From Streptomyces coacervatus (GTDB taxonomy: Bacteria > Actinomycetota > Actinomycetes > Streptomycetales > Streptomycetaceae), in assembly GCF_029223485.1 (NCBI RefSeq), contig NZ_JARHTP010000001.1:496001-560000 (forward strand): 64,000 nt of DNA, written 5' to 3'. The position numbers and the translations under genes are program-made. The notes under the pieces are model-generated. The model searched no databases, was not told the origin of the DNA, and saw only the letters and a list, made by a program, of their open reading frames with translations. Each line of letters opens with the position of its first letter. Within the stretch, counting starts at the first letter, position 1. Shown piece after piece: positions 26,784 to 35,751 of the stretch.

Positions 26784-27755
26784 TCACTTGCCCAGCCTGA
26801 GCAGCTTTTCGGTGTTGATATGGGCGATCTTCTCCTTGTCCGGTCGGCTCAAGGGCAGGCGGTCGAGGAACTCACGAGCCGCCGTGTTGCCGCTGAAGGG
26901 GTAGTCGACGGAGAACAGGATCCGGTCGGTGCCCAGCGCGTGCAGGGCCGCCGCGAAGGGCGCGTAGTCGAACAGCCCGCTGGTGGTGACGTAGAGGTTG
27001 TCGGTGAAGTAGTCGACGACGGGCCTGTCCAGGCCGGCGACCGCGTTGAGTACCGAGTTCGCCCGCCAGATCATCGACGGAAGCGCCTCGCCCATATGCC
27101 CGATGATGATCTGCAGGTTCGGGAAGCGGTCGAACACACCGCCCAGGATCAGCCGCAGCACATGCAGTCCGGTGTCGATGTGCCAGCCCCAGGCCGCATT
27201 GGCGAGGATCTCGCTGACGACCGGGGTGAAGCCCGCGTAGCTGGCCTCGAACACCGGCTCCGGCGGCCGGGTGGGGTGCAGATAGACCGGCACGCCGAGG
27301 TTCTGGGCGGCCTCGAACACCGGCCAGAAGAATTCGTCGTCCAGGTAGCGGCCGCCGACATGGCCGTTGATCATCGCGCCGACGAAGCCCAGGTCGGTGA
27401 CAGCCCGGTCGAGCTCCCGCGCGGCGGCCCGGGGGTCGGTCATGGGCAGGGCGGCGAAGCCGGCGAACCGGTCGGGGTGGGCGGCGACGGCCTGGGCCAA
27501 GGCGTCGTTGGCCACCACGGACAGCCGTACGGCCGCGTCCGCCGGGAGGCTCTCCGGGCCGGGCACGGTGTGGGAGAGCACTTGGACGTCGATGCCCGCG
27601 GCGTCCATGTCCGCGAGGCGTCGATCACCCAGGTCGAGGAGCGGGCCGATGAAGTGGGGGATCGTCTCCTCGTACAGACGGCTGACCGGATGGTCGGCGG
27701 TCGCTTCCCGCAGCGCCTGGGTGAGGAAGTGCTCCTCGAGAGCGATGATCTTCAT
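26784..27755 (-). CDS. Amidohydrolase-2 decarboxylase, gamma-resorcylate/ACMSD family
   Basis: 323 residues. Metal-binding start MKIIALEEHF (E-x-H), then YLHPTRPP, IIGHMGEALPSMIWR and FSVDYPF, matching 2,6-dihydroxybenzoate (gamma-resorcylate) decarboxylases and relatives such as 5-carboxyvanillate decarboxylase. These use a divalent metal to remove a ring carboxylate without oxygen or cofactor. ATG at 27755 with AAAGGAA upstream. Divergent from a TetR gene 112 bases away. If the product is resorcinol, hydroxylation to hydroxyquinol and ring opening by the dioxygenase at 44481 would form a pathway; that link is inference. Confidence 0.82.
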   Translation of the reverse strand: MKIIALEEHFLTQALREATADHPVSRLYEETIPHFIGPLLDLGDRRLADMDAAGIDVQVLSHTVPGPESLPADAAVRLSVVANDALAQAVAAHPDRFAGFAALPMTDPRAAARELDRAVTDLGFVGAMINGHVGGRYLDDEFFWPVFEAAQNLGVPVYLHPTRPPEPVFEASYAGFTPVVSEILANAAWGWHIDTGLHVLRLILGGVFDRFPNLQIIIGHMGEALPSMIWRANSVLNAVAGLDRPVVDYFTDNLYVTTSGLFDYAPFAAALHALGTDRILFSVDYPFSGNTAAREFLDRLPLSRPDKEKIAHINTEKLLRLGK

Positions 27756-27866
27756 GCCGATTCCTTTCGTTGGCGATGGCGAGGTCGGTCTCGCCACGCG
27801 TGAAGCAGGGCAGATTGACGGGAGAACTTGGCAGGTACAGGTTTTCGCTGCCCTAGAATTCCCACC

Positions 27867-28631
27867 GTGGCGACCACCAGCGACACTCGAGGAGTGCCCC
27901 CGATACAAGCCGAGAACGTGCGCGGCGAAGTCGCCGTCGGTGAGACCCATGTCGGTCGTCGCGGAGCGCTCATCGCGGCGGCGCTTGAGCTGTTCGCCAG
28001 AAAGCCGTACGAGGACGTCTCGGTCGACGAGGTCTGTGGGCGGGCCGGAGTCGCGCACGGCCTGTTGTCGTACCACTTCGGAGGGAAGCGCGGCCTCTTT
28101 GCGGCCGCCATTCGGCAGGCATGGGAAGAACTCGTCTCCTATGAGAGGCCACGTGACACGGAGCTGACGGCCGTCGAGCGCGTCCACGGCTTTCTGTTCC
28201 GGCACTTCGAGTACGCGCGCCTGCACCCCGAGCGATTCGCGATCATGATGAGGACGGGCCACGCGGACGAGCAGGTCCGGGAGGTGCTCCAGGCGGCACG
28301 GCTCGACGCGCTGGCCGAGATCTCCGCGTCACTGGGATGCCCGGAAAGCGCGCCGCCGCAGCTGCAGGCGGCGCTCACCGGCTGGAGCGGCTATGTCGAC
28401 GCCGTCACGGTGACCTACCTCGACAACCTCGACCGGCTCAGCGTCGAAGACGTCACCGACATGTGCGCCCAGGTCCTGGTGGCTTCCGTTCGCAGTGCCT
28501 ACAAGTTCCCGACGGATGCCGCCGCGGAGCTGGACGCGCTGACCCGTGTTACGGGCGGGTACTCCTCTGTCGAGCGTCAACGTGAGCGGATCGGCGCGGC
28601 CACGCCGACCGGCCTCACGGGCCGGCCCTGA
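27867..28631 (+). CDS. TetR family regulator of the decarboxylase gene
   Basis: 254 residues from a GTG at 27867. HTH about residues 30-75 (ALIAAALELFARKPYEDVSVDEVCGRAGVAHGLLSYHFGGKRGLFAAAI), then a helical effector domain. No ribosome site precedes the GTG, but TAGAAT at 27854-27859 sits seven bases before it like a -10 box, so the transcript may be leaderless. A second GTG at 27894 is a weaker alternative. Probably regulates the divergent amidohydrolase. It converges with the ThDP fusion gene 15 bases away. Confidence 0.82.
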   Translation: MATTSDTRGVPPIQAENVRGEVAVGETHVGRRGALIAAALELFARKPYEDVSVDEVCGRAGVAHGLLSYHFGGKRGLFAAAIRQAWEELVSYERPRDTELTAVERVHGFLFRHFEYARLHPERFAIMMRTGHADEQVREVLQAARLDALAEISASLGCPESAPPQLQAALTGWSGYVDAVTVTYLDNLDRLSVEDVTDMCAQVLVASVRSAYKFPTDAAAELDALTRVTGGYSSVERQRERIGAATPTGLTGRP

Positions 28632-28646
28632 TCGGGTCGTTGCGCG

Positions 28647-30728
28647 TCAGCTCGGCCACGAGCCCTCGACGGAACGGTCGCCGTGGCCGAATTTGCGGAT
28701 GGTCTTGGGGTCCGGGTCGGGCCACGCGTTGAGCGAGAGGTGCAGGGTGCTCCCCGACGTCATCACCTCGATGAAGTAAGGGCCGTCCGCCTCGATCGCG
28801 CGGCGGATCGCCGGCGCGATGTCGGCCGCCTTCTCGACCCGCTCGCCGGGCACTCCCATGCTCCTGGCGATCGCGGTGTAGTCGGTCTCCTCGGGAAGGT
28901 CCGTCCAGTGCGTCAGGGGCAGTGCGTTGACGCCGTGCTCACGGCCGCGCCGACCGCCGTACAGGCCGCCGTTGTTGAGCAGGATGCACACGACCTTGAG
29001 GTTGCGCTCGGCGAGCACGGAGAGGTCGCCGCAGTCGTAGTAGAAGCCGCCGTCGCCGCCGACGCTGACCACCAGCCGGTCGGGCGCGGCGAGCTTGGCG
29101 CCGATCGCCACGGGCAGCGTCGACCCCAGGGAGTCGTAGTGGAAGCCCAGCGGGTTGGCGAACCCGGACGGGTACTTGTCCTCGTTGAAGACCATTCCGG
29201 GCACCATGAAGCCCTCGTCGTTGACGAGGATGGTGTCCGGCGGGACCTCCGCCGCCAGGGCCTGGCCGACGGCGGCGGGCATGATCGGGTCGGCTCCGAC
29301 GAAGGAACTCAGCAGTTGGAGGTAGGACTCCTTGGCCTGCGCGATCTTCGCCAGCGTGGCCGGGTCGCCGCCGTCCGAACGCCGGAGGCCGGATGCTTCC
29401 AGCCGGCCGCTCAGCTGCGCCAGGAACTTTCCGGCGTCGGCGACGACACCGACGGTGGGCTGGAAGATCCGTCCCAGCTGCGCCTGCTCGATGTCGACGT
29501 GGACGACCTTCTCCGGCTTGGCCAGCGACCATGACGCGGTGGCCGTCTGGGAGAACGAGAACCCGACCGCGATCCACAGGTCGGCCTCTTCGGCCAGTTG
29601 GGTGCCGGTGCCGAAGTAGCCCCAGCCGCTCATGTCGCCCGCGTACAGGGGATGGTCGTCGGGCAGCACCCCCCGACCGCCGGGACCGCTGGAGACGACC
29701 GGGATCCCGGTGGCCTCGACGAACCGGCGCAGTTCGGCCGTCGCGTCGGCCATGTGGATCCCCGCGCCCGCGAGCAGCACCGGCCTGGTGGCCGACCTGA
29801 TCAGCTCGATCGTCCGCAGTACGGCTTCTTCGTCCGCGGCGGGCGGCGTCGGCAGCGTGAGCGGCTCGGTCTTGACCGTGGTCTTCTGGTACATCGCCTC
29901 GTGCGTCAGGTCGAGCACCGCCGGGCCGAACTTGCCGGTGCTCGCCGCGAGCACCGCCTGGCGCACGGCCAGCGGCAGATCCTGGCCGTCGACGATCCGC
30001 CTGACGTACTTCGCCAACGGCTTGAACGCCGAATACAGCTCCGTGCCGTCCTGCAACGCGTCGCGCAGATCCCACACCGCCGAGTTCTCCATCAGCATGT
30101 ACACCAGGGGTGTGGAGTCGAGCTTGGCCGCGAGTACCACCGGCGAGGCGTGCAGCGAGCCGACGCACCACATCAGCGTCGCCGAGGCGGCCCGCCGCTT
30201 CACGCGGTTGTAGCCGTACGACATCCATGCCGCCGACAACTCGTTGCGGGCGTTCATGTTCTGCACGCCCTGCCCGACGACGCTCCGCTGCACGGAGGTG
30301 GTCATGCCGCCGGAGTAGCCGAAGACGTACTCCACCCCGCACGCGGTCAGCGTCTCGACAAGGGCCTCCGAGCCCTCACGAAACCCCACCCGGGCATCGG
30401 AACCGGCGCGCACGCCCTCCATCGACGCGATCATCCTGAACTGCCCGAACTCCGCCTCCGCCCGCCCCTGCAGCACGTCCCCGTCGATCTCCGCGCTGAA
30501 CCGCCACGGAGCCGGCAGCTGCCCGAAGGTCCCCGTCCACGAGAGCCGGCTCCCGTCCACCACCCCTTCGCCGGTGCCCGAGCCGTCGGCGCTGTCGATC
30601 TTCACCGACAGCGCGTCGCCGTCCCGGGACAACTCCAGCACCGCGCTGTGCGCGGGAGACAGGTCTGGGCGCAACGTGATCTCCCACCTGCCGTCGATCC
30701 TGGTTTTGGACTGGTCAACAATCGCCAT
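28647..30728 (-). CDS. ThDP-dependent enzyme with extra N-terminal beta domain, copy 2
   Basis: 693 residues, exactly as long as copy 1 (19730-21811) and alignable without net gaps. The N-terminal beta domain (about residues 10-108: DGRWEITLRPDLSPAHSAVL, GEGVVDGSRLSWTG, EIDGDVLQGRAEAEFG) is much more diverged than the ThDP core. Catalytic Glu sits in NARNELSAAWMSYGYNRV; the cofactor motif is the canonical GGDGGF...LLNN. It stands alone, divergent from the GMC operon across a 557-base gap and convergent with the TetR. The conserved core and drifting N-domain suggest the same reaction with different ligand sensing or docking. Function unknown. Confidence 0.82.
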   Translation of the reverse strand: MAIVDQSKTRIDGRWEITLRPDLSPAHSAVLELSRDGDALSVKIDSADGSGTGEGVVDGSRLSWTGTFGQLPAPWRFSAEIDGDVLQGRAEAEFGQFRMIASMEGVRAGSDARVGFREGSEALVETLTACGVEYVFGYSGGMTTSVQRSVVGQGVQNMNARNELSAAWMSYGYNRVKRRAASATLMWCVGSLHASPVVLAAKLDSTPLVYMLMENSAVWDLRDALQDGTELYSAFKPLAKYVRRIVDGQDLPLAVRQAVLAASTGKFGPAVLDLTHEAMYQKTTVKTEPLTLPTPPAADEEAVLRTIELIRSATRPVLLAGAGIHMADATAELRRFVEATGIPVVSSGPGGRGVLPDDHPLYAGDMSGWGYFGTGTQLAEEADLWIAVGFSFSQTATASWSLAKPEKVVHVDIEQAQLGRIFQPTVGVVADAGKFLAQLSGRLEASGLRRSDGGDPATLAKIAQAKESYLQLLSSFVGADPIMPAAVGQALAAEVPPDTILVNDEGFMVPGMVFNEDKYPSGFANPLGFHYDSLGSTLPVAIGAKLAAPDRLVVSVGGDGGFYYDCGDLSVLAERNLKVVCILLNNGGLYGGRRGREHGVNALPLTHWTDLPEETDYTAIARSMGVPGERVEKAADIAPAIRRAIEADGPYFIEVMTSGSTLHLSLNAWPDPDPKTIRKFGHGDRSVEGSWPS

Positions 30729-31285
30729 CGGGTTCTCCTCACACGTGCCTCGGGATCAGTCGCTCTCAAGAAACGGGATTCTCGGACCGGCCTCTGCCTC
30801 GTCCGTGACCGGACCGCGTGCGCGGTCGCTCTCTCGACGGGAGGGCCGACACGGATCGACTGAAGACCGCATGGCACTGGGATCGGTCGGCGGCCACACG
30901 CCGCCTGATGAACGGGGGTGCTCGCGCCACCACGACCGGGGACTGCGGAGCTGTTCCGTGTCCGGTCGGAGGCACGGCCCCGCCGAAGGGGACTGACTGC
31001 CAGTCAGTGCGCCACAGAATGCCCCCGCCGACCAGCGGCGTCAAGAGGCGTGCACGCCCCGGCCCGAGCCTGTGCGGGGGCTGTCGATCGCGGCGAATCC
31101 TCTTGGAACGTGGCGGTTGACGCGCGGTCTGACGGGTGTCAGTATTCGGGCAGACTTGACTGCCAGTCAGTCGCCGACGACGGATGCCCGGGAGTCTTCC
31201 CGCGAGCCGCCGGCGACCGCACAGGGACGACTGAGCCGCATTTCAGCGCGTCCCGCATGTCTGAACCCGAGAACGGAGCGGACTT
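30729..31285. promoter_or_regulatory. Divergent region with two TetR-type operators
   Basis: 557 bases between the second ThDP fusion and the GMC gene, without a gene. ACTGACTGCCAGTCAGT at 30992-31008 is a perfect palindrome with an 8-base arm and one central base. The same core, TTGACTGCCAGTCAGTC, recurs at 31156-31172. They are 164 bases apart, with the second about 115 bases before the GMC start, so a loop or dual-promoter control is possible. The TetR at 35752, last but one in the GMC gene row, is the likely binder. Confidence 0.65.
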
Positions 31286-32899
31286 GTGGCTGGAAAATTC
31301 GACGTGATCATCGTGGGTTCCGGGTCCACCGGCGGAGCCCTCGCAGCCAGACTCAGCGAGAATCCCGACCTCACCGTGCTGCTGCTGGAAGGCGGCCCGG
31401 TCTACTCGGCCGCCGACGAGATGCCCCAGGAGCTGCTGGCCCCGGCCATCGTGGCCGCCGGAGCACCCGGGCACCCGAACAACTGGGCCTACATGGGAGA
31501 GGTCCGGCCCGGCCTGCGCATCCCCTATCCGCGTGGCAAGGGGCTGGGAGGCTCCAGCTCGATCAACGGGTGCTACTACATCCGGGGCCTCAAGGACGAC
31601 TTCGACACCTGGGTCAAGCTCGGCAACGACGAGTGGGCCTTCGACACGGTCCAGAAGTACTACAAGCGCATGGAGCGTGACCTCGACTTCGACGGGGACG
31701 CCCATGGCTCCGACGGGCCGATCCCGGTCATGCGCGAACCCCTGGACCGGGCCCCGGAGTTCACGTCGGCGTTCGACGACGGCTGTCACGCCCTGGGCTT
31801 CGGGTCCGACCCGGACAAGAACGACCCTCGGCCCGAGGGCGGTGTGGGACCCGTCCCACTGAACATCTTCGAGGGCCGCCGGATCGGCACCGCCCTCGCC
31901 TACCTGCTGCCCGCGACGGGCCGGCCGAACCTCACCATCGTGGGCAACGCGGTCGCGCGGCGCGTGCTGACCGAGAAGTCGCGCGCGGTGGGCATCGAGG
32001 CCATCGTCGACGGCCGCCCTCAGGTCTTCCACGGGGACGAGATCGTCATCTCGGCCGGAGCGCTGCGCTCGCCGCACCTGCTGATGGTCTCGGGCATCGG
32101 CCCGGCGAACCACCTGCGCGAACACGGCGTCGACATCGTGCACGACCTGCCCGGCGTCGGCCGGCACATGACGGACCATCCCATGGTGAGCGCCGCGTGG
32201 GACTCGCGCCTCGATCTGGTCAAGCAGCCCGAGCGCGGTGCGATGACCTCCGTGCTCCACTGGACCGACGAGGGCTCGGACCTGGAGATCCTGCCGTTCG
32301 TCACGAAGAACAGCGACATGCTGGGCATGACGGACGTCTTCGCGCGCCCCGTCCAAGCCGCCAAGGCTATGCGCGGCACCTCGGCGAAGGCCGTCACACG
32401 GCAGGCGCGCGCGCTGCGACACGCGATGCTGGGGATCGTCGTCGAGAAGCAGGAGAGCCGTGGCGCGGTCACGCTCGTCTCGGGCGACCCCGACCAGCTG
32501 CCCGACCTTCGATGGAACCTGTTGAGTGAGCCGCAGGACCACGTTCGCTTCCGTGCGGCGATCCGTGTGGCGTTCGAGATCTTCAACTCCGCCGGGCTGC
32601 GCGGGATCGGCGCCTCGATCGTCGGGCTGGACGCCAAGACGGTGGGCGACGACAAGAAGCTCGACCAATGGGCGTTCGACCGCGTCGGTGGTGGCCACCC
32701 TTCGGGCACCTGCCGGATGGGACCGGCGTCCGACGACCAGGCCGTCGTGGACCAGCATCTGCGCGTGCACGGAATCGACGGGCTGAGGGTCGCAGACACC
32801 TCGATCTTCCCGACGATCACGTCCCGCGGTCCGAACGCGACCGCGATGATGGTCGGCGAATACCTCGCGGACATCATGAAGCACGAAGCGGCGCACTGA
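31286..32899 (+). CDS. GMC family FAD-dependent oxidoreductase
   Basis: 537 residues from a GTG start with GGAGCGGA upstream. FAD-binding GSGSTGGALAARLSE at the N-terminus, the GMC signatures PRGKGLGGSSSINGCYYIRG and GALRSPHLLMVSGIGP, and the C-terminal active site GGGHPSGTCRMG (His) with GPNATAMM (Asn). Members oxidise primary alcohols, choline-like compounds or aryl alcohols with O2 or other acceptors. First gene of a co-oriented row of GMC, BBE-like, monooxygenase, TetR and SnoaL genes. The substrate is unknown, but aryl alcohols suit the context. Confidence 0.88.
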   Translation: MAGKFDVIIVGSGSTGGALAARLSENPDLTVLLLEGGPVYSAADEMPQELLAPAIVAAGAPGHPNNWAYMGEVRPGLRIPYPRGKGLGGSSSINGCYYIRGLKDDFDTWVKLGNDEWAFDTVQKYYKRMERDLDFDGDAHGSDGPIPVMREPLDRAPEFTSAFDDGCHALGFGSDPDKNDPRPEGGVGPVPLNIFEGRRIGTALAYLLPATGRPNLTIVGNAVARRVLTEKSRAVGIEAIVDGRPQVFHGDEIVISAGALRSPHLLMVSGIGPANHLREHGVDIVHDLPGVGRHMTDHPMVSAAWDSRLDLVKQPERGAMTSVLHWTDEGSDLEILPFVTKNSDMLGMTDVFARPVQAAKAMRGTSAKAVTRQARALRHAMLGIVVEKQESRGAVTLVSGDPDQLPDLRWNLLSEPQDHVRFRAAIRVAFEIFNSAGLRGIGASIVGLDAKTVGDDKKLDQWAFDRVGGGHPSGTCRMGPASDDQAVVDQHLRVHGIDGLRVADTSIFPTITSRGPNATAMMVGEYLADIMKHEAAH

Positions 32900-32946
32900 A
32901 CCCGGGCCCATCAGGACACAAGAGAACACAGCCGAGAGGAGTTCAC

Positions 32947-34356
32947 ATGAGCTCGATCGAGAAAGTCCCCGGGGGAGCCGCTTTTCTGTCCGTGTTCAAG
33001 GGCGACGTCATCACGGCCACGTCACCCTCGTACGACACGGCGCGCAGCCTGTGGAACGGGGACATAGACCGCAGGCCGCTGGCGGTCGTCAAGGCCACCG
33101 ACGACGACGATGTCGTCGCCGCGATCCGGCTGGCCCGGGAGGCCGAACTGCCGCTGGCCATTCGCGGTGGCGGCCACAGCTACCCCGGCCACTCGATGTG
33201 CGACGACGGGATAACGCTGGATCTGTCGAGGATGGGGAACGTCGTCGCTGACCCCACGACGCGGCGCGTGCGCGCGCAGGGAGGCGCTCTCCTCGGCAGC
33301 GTGGACGCGGCGACCCTCCAGCACGGGCTGGTCATGCCGGCCGGAATCGTGTCCCACACCGGACTGGCCGGCCTGGCTCTCGGCGGCGGGATCGGTTACC
33401 TCACGCGGTCGTTCGGCATGACCTGCGACTCCTTCGTCCGCCTGCGCCTGGTCACGGCCGAGGGCGAGATCATCCACGCGAGCGAGGAGGAGAATCCCGA
33501 TCTCTTCTGGGCCCTTCGCGGCGGCGGCGGCAACTTCGGGGTCGTCACCGAGTTCGAATGCAGTACGCAGCCCCTCGGTCCGGTCCAGGGCGGCCCGTTG
33601 GTCTACCTGATGTCGGACGCCGTCGACGTGCTGTACAGGTTCGGGCAGCTCATGAAGCAGGCGCCCCGCACGATGAGCATTACCTGCGCGCTGGGCCTCG
33701 ACCCCAACGCGTTCCCGTTCCTCGCCGAGCAGGTCGCCGGCCAGCGCCTCATGATCGCCAACGTCGTCTACCGCGGGGAGCAGGACGACGAGATCCTGCG
33801 CGAGGTCCGCAGTGTGGGCAAGCCGCTGTTCGACGCGGTCGCGACCACCGACTTCCGCGCTGTCCAGACGGCCTTCGATGAGATCGCCGGCTACGGCGCG
33901 GGCTGGTACATGAAGTCCGGACTGACGCGCGAGCTGTCCCAGCCCCTCGCAGAGGGTGTGGTTGAGCACGCCGTGGAGTACCACGACAAGATCTCGTCCG
34001 GCGCCGTCCAGCGCGAGGTCTTCGCGGTGCAGTCGCTCGGCGGCGCCGTCCAGGATCTGGACGACGACGCCACCGCGTACAGCGGACGGGCCGCCGAGTG
34101 GCACATCGGCGTCGAGGTCGGCTTCACCACCGCCGAGGACCGTGAGCGCATCGTGCCCTGGACCCGCGACACATGGACGAAGACCAAGTCGCTGCTCGAC
34201 CTGAGCACGTCCTACGTGAACCTGAACTTCGAGCCGGGCGAGAACGCGCTGGCCGACGTCTTCGGCGCCGGCAAGTACGAGCGGCTCCGCAGGATCAAGA
34301 CGCAGTACGACCCCACCAACCTGTTCAGCCACAACTTCAACATCAAGCCGATGTAG
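32947..34356 (+). CDS. Berberine-bridge-enzyme-like FAD oxidoreductase
   Basis: 469 residues; ATG with GAGAGGAG upstream, 47 bases after the GMC gene. The PCMH-type FAD domain shows LAIRGGGHSYPGHS, whose His is the usual covalent FAD site, and GLAGLALGGGIGYLTRSFG. The second, cysteine, attachment found in bicovalent family members seems absent (VSHTGLAG in that place). The C-terminal BBE motif is YDPTNLFSHNFNI. These oxidise sugars, alcohols or phenolic rings. Probably acts after or beside the GMC enzyme. A hairpin follows the gene. Confidence 0.85.
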   Translation: MSSIEKVPGGAAFLSVFKGDVITATSPSYDTARSLWNGDIDRRPLAVVKATDDDDVVAAIRLAREAELPLAIRGGGHSYPGHSMCDDGITLDLSRMGNVVADPTTRRVRAQGGALLGSVDAATLQHGLVMPAGIVSHTGLAGLALGGGIGYLTRSFGMTCDSFVRLRLVTAEGEIIHASEEENPDLFWALRGGGGNFGVVTEFECSTQPLGPVQGGPLVYLMSDAVDVLYRFGQLMKQAPRTMSITCALGLDPNAFPFLAEQVAGQRLMIANVVYRGEQDDEILREVRSVGKPLFDAVATTDFRAVQTAFDEIAGYGAGWYMKSGLTRELSQPLAEGVVEHAVEYHDKISSGAVQREVFAVQSLGGAVQDLDDDATAYSGRAAEWHIGVEVGFTTAEDRERIVPWTRDTWTKTKSLLDLSTSYVNLNFEPGENALADVFGAGKYERLRRIKTQYDPTNLFSHNFNIKPM

Positions 34357-34410
34357 TCAGGGCCTCTCTCCACTTCCTGACCCTCGTCACGCTTCCCGTA
34401 TGAGCCGACT

Positions 34411-34447
34411 CGTGGGCTGACCAAATGACGAATTCGGTCAGCCCACG
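34411..34447. terminator. 12-base perfect hairpin between BBE-like and monooxygenase genes
   Basis: CGTGGGCTGACC (34411-34422) pairs perfectly with GGTCAGCCCACG (34436-34447) across a 13-base loop. It lies 55 bases after the BBE-like stop and 30 bases before the next start. It may end or attenuate the first two-gene transcript or form an operator; no U-run follows. Confidence 0.55.
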
Positions 34448-34476
34448 CACCCCGAAATGCCAGGAGGTACACAGGC

Positions 34477-35703
34477 ATGGAGGCACAGAACAGCAAGGAA
34501 CGCCGCGCCCTCGTCGTAGGGCTGGGCATCAGCGGAATCGCGGCCGCCTTGCGGCTGCGGCAGATCGGGTGGACGCCGGTCGTCGTCGAGCGGTCCCCGG
34601 CCCGGCGGACCGGCGGATACTTCATCGCACTGTTCGGTGGCGGCCGGCACCCGGCACAGCGCCTGGGCATCCTCGACAAACTGAGCAACCGCACCCCTCC
34701 GGGGACCGTCCAGTACGAGTTCGACCGCGCCGGGAGCCGTCGGCGTGGTGCCCTCAGTTACGCCGACCTGCCCGGCACTCCCTGGATGACGGTGCGCGGC
34801 GATGTCGAGGAGGCCGCCTTCATGGCGCTGCCCGACGATGTCGAGATCCGCTACTCGACGGTGCCGACCCGTATCGAACAGGATGCCCATGGCGTGGACG
34901 TCACGCTGACCGACACCACGGACGACACCTCGGTCACGGAGCGGTTCGATCTGGTGGTCGGTGCGGACGGGCTGCGCTCCACCGTGCGGTCCCTCGTGTT
35001 CGGACCACACGAGAAGTACCTGCACCGGATGAACTACATGGCGGTCGCCTACAAGCTTCCCGGCCCGCTCAGCGAACTCCATCCGGACGACGGCGCCACC
35101 CTGTTCGAGCCCAACCGGTCGATGTGGGTCTTCCCCTTCAACGGTGGTTTGCAGACGGTGCTGCTCAACTACCACACCGACGACGTGGACGGAGAGTTCA
35201 GCCAGACGCCGGCCCAGCGTGTACGCGCGGCGTTCGGTCCCGAGCCCACCGGCCGCCTGCTGGGCGAGGTGCTCGACGCGCTCGACACCGCCGACGACCT
35301 GTTGTTCGACTCGGTCGAGCAGGCACGGATGGACACCTGGCATCGCGGCCGGGTCGTACTCGTGGGCGACTCCGCCTGGTGCGTCAGCCTCTACGCCGGC
35401 ATGGGCGTCTCGATGGGGATCACCGGGGCGGACCTCCTCGGTACGATGCTGGACCGCAACCCCACAGATGTGCGCCATGCCCTGTCCGCATGGGAACAGA
35501 CCCTGCGCCCCCATGTGGACGTGTTCCAGCAGAACGGCCTCGACCAGCGGGTGTTCTTCGTGCCCGCCAACAACAGAGAGCTGGCGATACGCAAGGCCCT
35601 GAACGTGGGGATGCGGGCTCCAGGGATCTCCCCCCTGCTGAAACGGATGGTGACCGGCAACAAGGCCGGCCTGCTCAAGGACCGCGACCTCTCCCTGGCA
35701 TGA
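34477..35703 (+). CDS. FAD-dependent monooxygenase, TetX/PHBH-like class A
   Basis: 408 residues. GLGISGIAAALRLRQIGW (FAD), VVGADGLRSTVRSLVFG (DG motif) and GRVVLVGDSAWCVSLYAGMGVSMGITGADLLG (GD motif) define a single-component flavin hydroxylase of the TetX/polyketide-hydroxylase branch rather than the salicylate branch. RBS AGGAGG before the ATG. The end region (LKRMVTGNKAGLLKDRDL) extends past the usual fold. Probably hydroxylates an aromatic or polycyclic substrate. Followed by a TetR gene 48 bases later. Confidence 0.85.
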   Translation: MEAQNSKERRALVVGLGISGIAAALRLRQIGWTPVVVERSPARRTGGYFIALFGGGRHPAQRLGILDKLSNRTPPGTVQYEFDRAGSRRRGALSYADLPGTPWMTVRGDVEEAAFMALPDDVEIRYSTVPTRIEQDAHGVDVTLTDTTDDTSVTERFDLVVGADGLRSTVRSLVFGPHEKYLHRMNYMAVAYKLPGPLSELHPDDGATLFEPNRSMWVFPFNGGLQTVLLNYHTDDVDGEFSQTPAQRVRAAFGPEPTGRLLGEVLDALDTADDLLFDSVEQARMDTWHRGRVVLVGDSAWCVSLYAGMGVSMGITGADLLGTMLDRNPTDVRHALSAWEQTLRPHVDVFQQNGLDQRVFFVPANNRELAIRKALNVGMRAPGISPLLKRMVTGNKAGLLKDRDLSLA

Positions 35704-35751
35704 GACCGGCTCGGCGCCCATGGGCCCACGCGAAACAGCAAGGGAACGACG

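Noticed and set aside
27763..27777. TTTCGTTGGCGATGG before the decarboxylase gene as another IclR-type site
   Set aside because: It needs an inserted base to match and lies within the leader next to the ribosome site; too weak to count.
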